From Stappia sp. WLB 29 (GTDB taxonomy: Bacteria > Pseudomonadota > Alphaproteobacteria > Rhizobiales > Stappiaceae): 64,000 nt of DNA. Position 1 is the first letter of the stretch, and the number at the start of each line of letters is the position of its first letter. The notes beneath the pieces are model-generated. The model saw nothing but the letters and a program-made list of their open reading frames with translations, was not told the origin of the DNA and did no database searches. The DNA lies in NCBI RefSeq assembly GCF_023507705.1, contig NZ_JALBGD010000014.1:234-64233 (forward strand), read 5' to 3'. The position numbers and the translations under genes were made by a program. Shown piece by piece: positions 63,162-64,000 of the stretch.

Positions 63162-64000
63162 GTGCGCCCTGCCGCGCGGGGACAAAGCCCGCAAGACGAC
63201 CGATCCGGAGCGGGGATATCTGCCGGCGGGAACGCCCCTGCCCCGCTGCTCGCCCGCGCCAAGATTAACTATGCCCTGCATGTGACCGGCCGGCGCGCCG
63301 ACGGCTACCACCTGCTGCAAAGCCTTGTCGCCTTTGCCGAATTCGGCGATCTCCTGTCGGCAAAACCGGCCGGGACCGGACAAGGCTCGACGCTTGCGCT
63401 CACCGGTCCCTTCGCCGATGCGCTGGCGTCTGACACCGAGGATAGGCCGCAGGGCGACAACCTCGTGCTGCGTGCGCTTGCCGCGCTCGCCCAGGCCCTC
63501 GAAACGGCGCCCCCGCCCCTCGCCCTGACCTTGGAAAAGCGCCTGCCGGTCGCCTCCGGCATCGGCGGCGGCTCGGCCGATGCGGCCGCAGCGCTGCGGC
63601 TCGGCTTCGCCGCGATGGCCGGCCGCGCAGCGAACGAAAGCGAGATGGCACGGCTTGCGAAAATTGCGGAAACGATTGGCGCCGACGTGCCGATGTGCCT
63701 TGCCTCGCAGCCGGCGCTGGTCTCGGGTACCGGCACCGAGGTCGCACCTCTTCCCCGCTTTCCGGGCCATGCGGTGCTGCTGGCAAATCCGGGCTTACCT
63801 ATTGCAACACCTCAGGTTTTCGCGCAGCTGGAGCGCCGCGAGAACCCGCTGCTATCCCCGCTCGGCGAGAGCGATCTCGCCTCCTTCGACGCGCTCGTCG
63901 CCTGGCTCGAGGCCGCGCGCAACGACCTCGAAGCACCGGCGCTGAAGCTTGCGCCGCAGATCGCCGAGGTGCTGGCCGCGCTGCGCTCGGCGCCCGGCGC
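63162..64000 (+). CDS. ispE: 4-diphosphocytidyl-2-C-methyl-D-erythritol kinase, 3' end cut
   Basis: GHMP kinase of the MEP isoprenoid pathway, phosphorylating CDP-ME. The frame starts at GTG (RPAARGQSPQ), so ATG-based searches miss it. The family stretches LARAKINYALHVTGRRADGY and LPVASGIGGGSADAAAALR are clear. The window edge cuts it after 279 codons without a stop. Confidence 0.93.
   Translation, partial: MRPAARGQSPQDDRSGAGISAGGNAPAPLLARAKINYALHVTGRRADGYHLLQSLVAFAEFGDLLSAKPAGTGQGSTLALTGPFADALASDTEDRPQGDNLVLRALAALAQALETAPPPLALTLEKRLPVASGIGGGSADAAAALRLGFAAMAGRAANESEMARLAKIAETIGADVPMCLASQPALVSGTGTEVAPLPRFPGHAVLLANPGLPIATPQVFAQLERRENPLLSPLGESDLASFDALVAWLEAARNDLEAPALKLAPQIAEVLAALRSAPG

Noticed and set aside
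1-64000. CRISPR array, prophage, insertion sequence or integrase
   Set aside because: No regularly spaced repeats, transposase or integrase motifs, phage genes or terminal inverted repeats were found.

Overview
The window is a G+C-rich stretch of an alphaproteobacterial chromosome, most likely from the Hyphomicrobiales (Rhizobiales), perhaps a Stappiaceae-like genus. The evidence is the gene content: DUF2336, DUF3126 beside cysE, a bacterial transglutaminase-like peptidase, sfsA/map/radC, a phasin, an MaoC-phosphate acetyltransferase fusion, and several perfect CtrA-type sites (TTAA-N7-TTAA) lying between genes. Almost all of it is ordinary, densely packed core genome. I see no prophage, insertion sequence, CRISPR array or plasmid function.

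Layout. 0-10 kb: tRNA-Gly and tRNA-Tyr (the usual neighbours of tuf) diverge from rlmB. A TonB-dependent receptor then forms an operon with a di-haem peroxidase, behind a RirA/iron-type operator. After these come tRNA-Thr, pyrE, a desaturase divergent from an XRE regulator, and a cytochrome c'/di-haem cytochrome c pair. 10-20 kb: cutA, nadK, an orphan receiver plus Hpt pair, DUF2336, a lytic transglycosylase with a CtrA site, an MaoC/CoA-lyase pair, two flavin enzymes, an exported triple-repeat protein and an acyltransferase. 20-30 kb: thrS, a RimK-like ATP-grasp ligase with a GNAT-C39 peptidase fusion, yidD, an IscU-like scaffold, folE, hisI, DUF2000/AraC, a CBS protein and a rhomboid protease.

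30-44 kb: PAS and PilZ signalling proteins, a transglutaminase-like exported protein, a gamma-carbonic anhydrase, DUF3126-cysE, an enoyl-CoA hydratase, and a 547-bp gene-free island carrying a CtrA box, clustered GANTC sites and a terminator. Two alpha/beta hydrolases, an NDUFS6-like zinc protein, an FAD monooxygenase, a CinA-like protein, gpt and an L,D-transpeptidase follow. 44-50 kb: sfsA, then an ion-transport block (TrkH, MgtC, a CaCA antiporter) and a Tat-exported PLP enzyme. Next comes a tRNA-Leu(UAA) gene split by a 207-nt group I intron of the cyanobacterial type, the most striking feature of the window. 50-64 kb: map-radC, a phasin behind an FNR/FixK-type box, pta-ackA, a small coupled ORF pair ending in DUF2256, a CHASE4-like GGDEF-EAL protein, ppdK-meaB, a TPR lipoprotein-like exported protein and ispE, which runs off the end.

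How the genes fit together. Three regulatory themes can be read from DNA sites: iron (RirA-type box before the receptor/peroxidase operon), oxygen (FNR/FixK-type box before the phasin, next to the acetyl-phosphate genes) and the cell cycle (CtrA boxes near envelope and signalling genes). These assignments rest on consensus matching and are inference. Many long open frames antisense to real genes are G+C artefacts and are left out.
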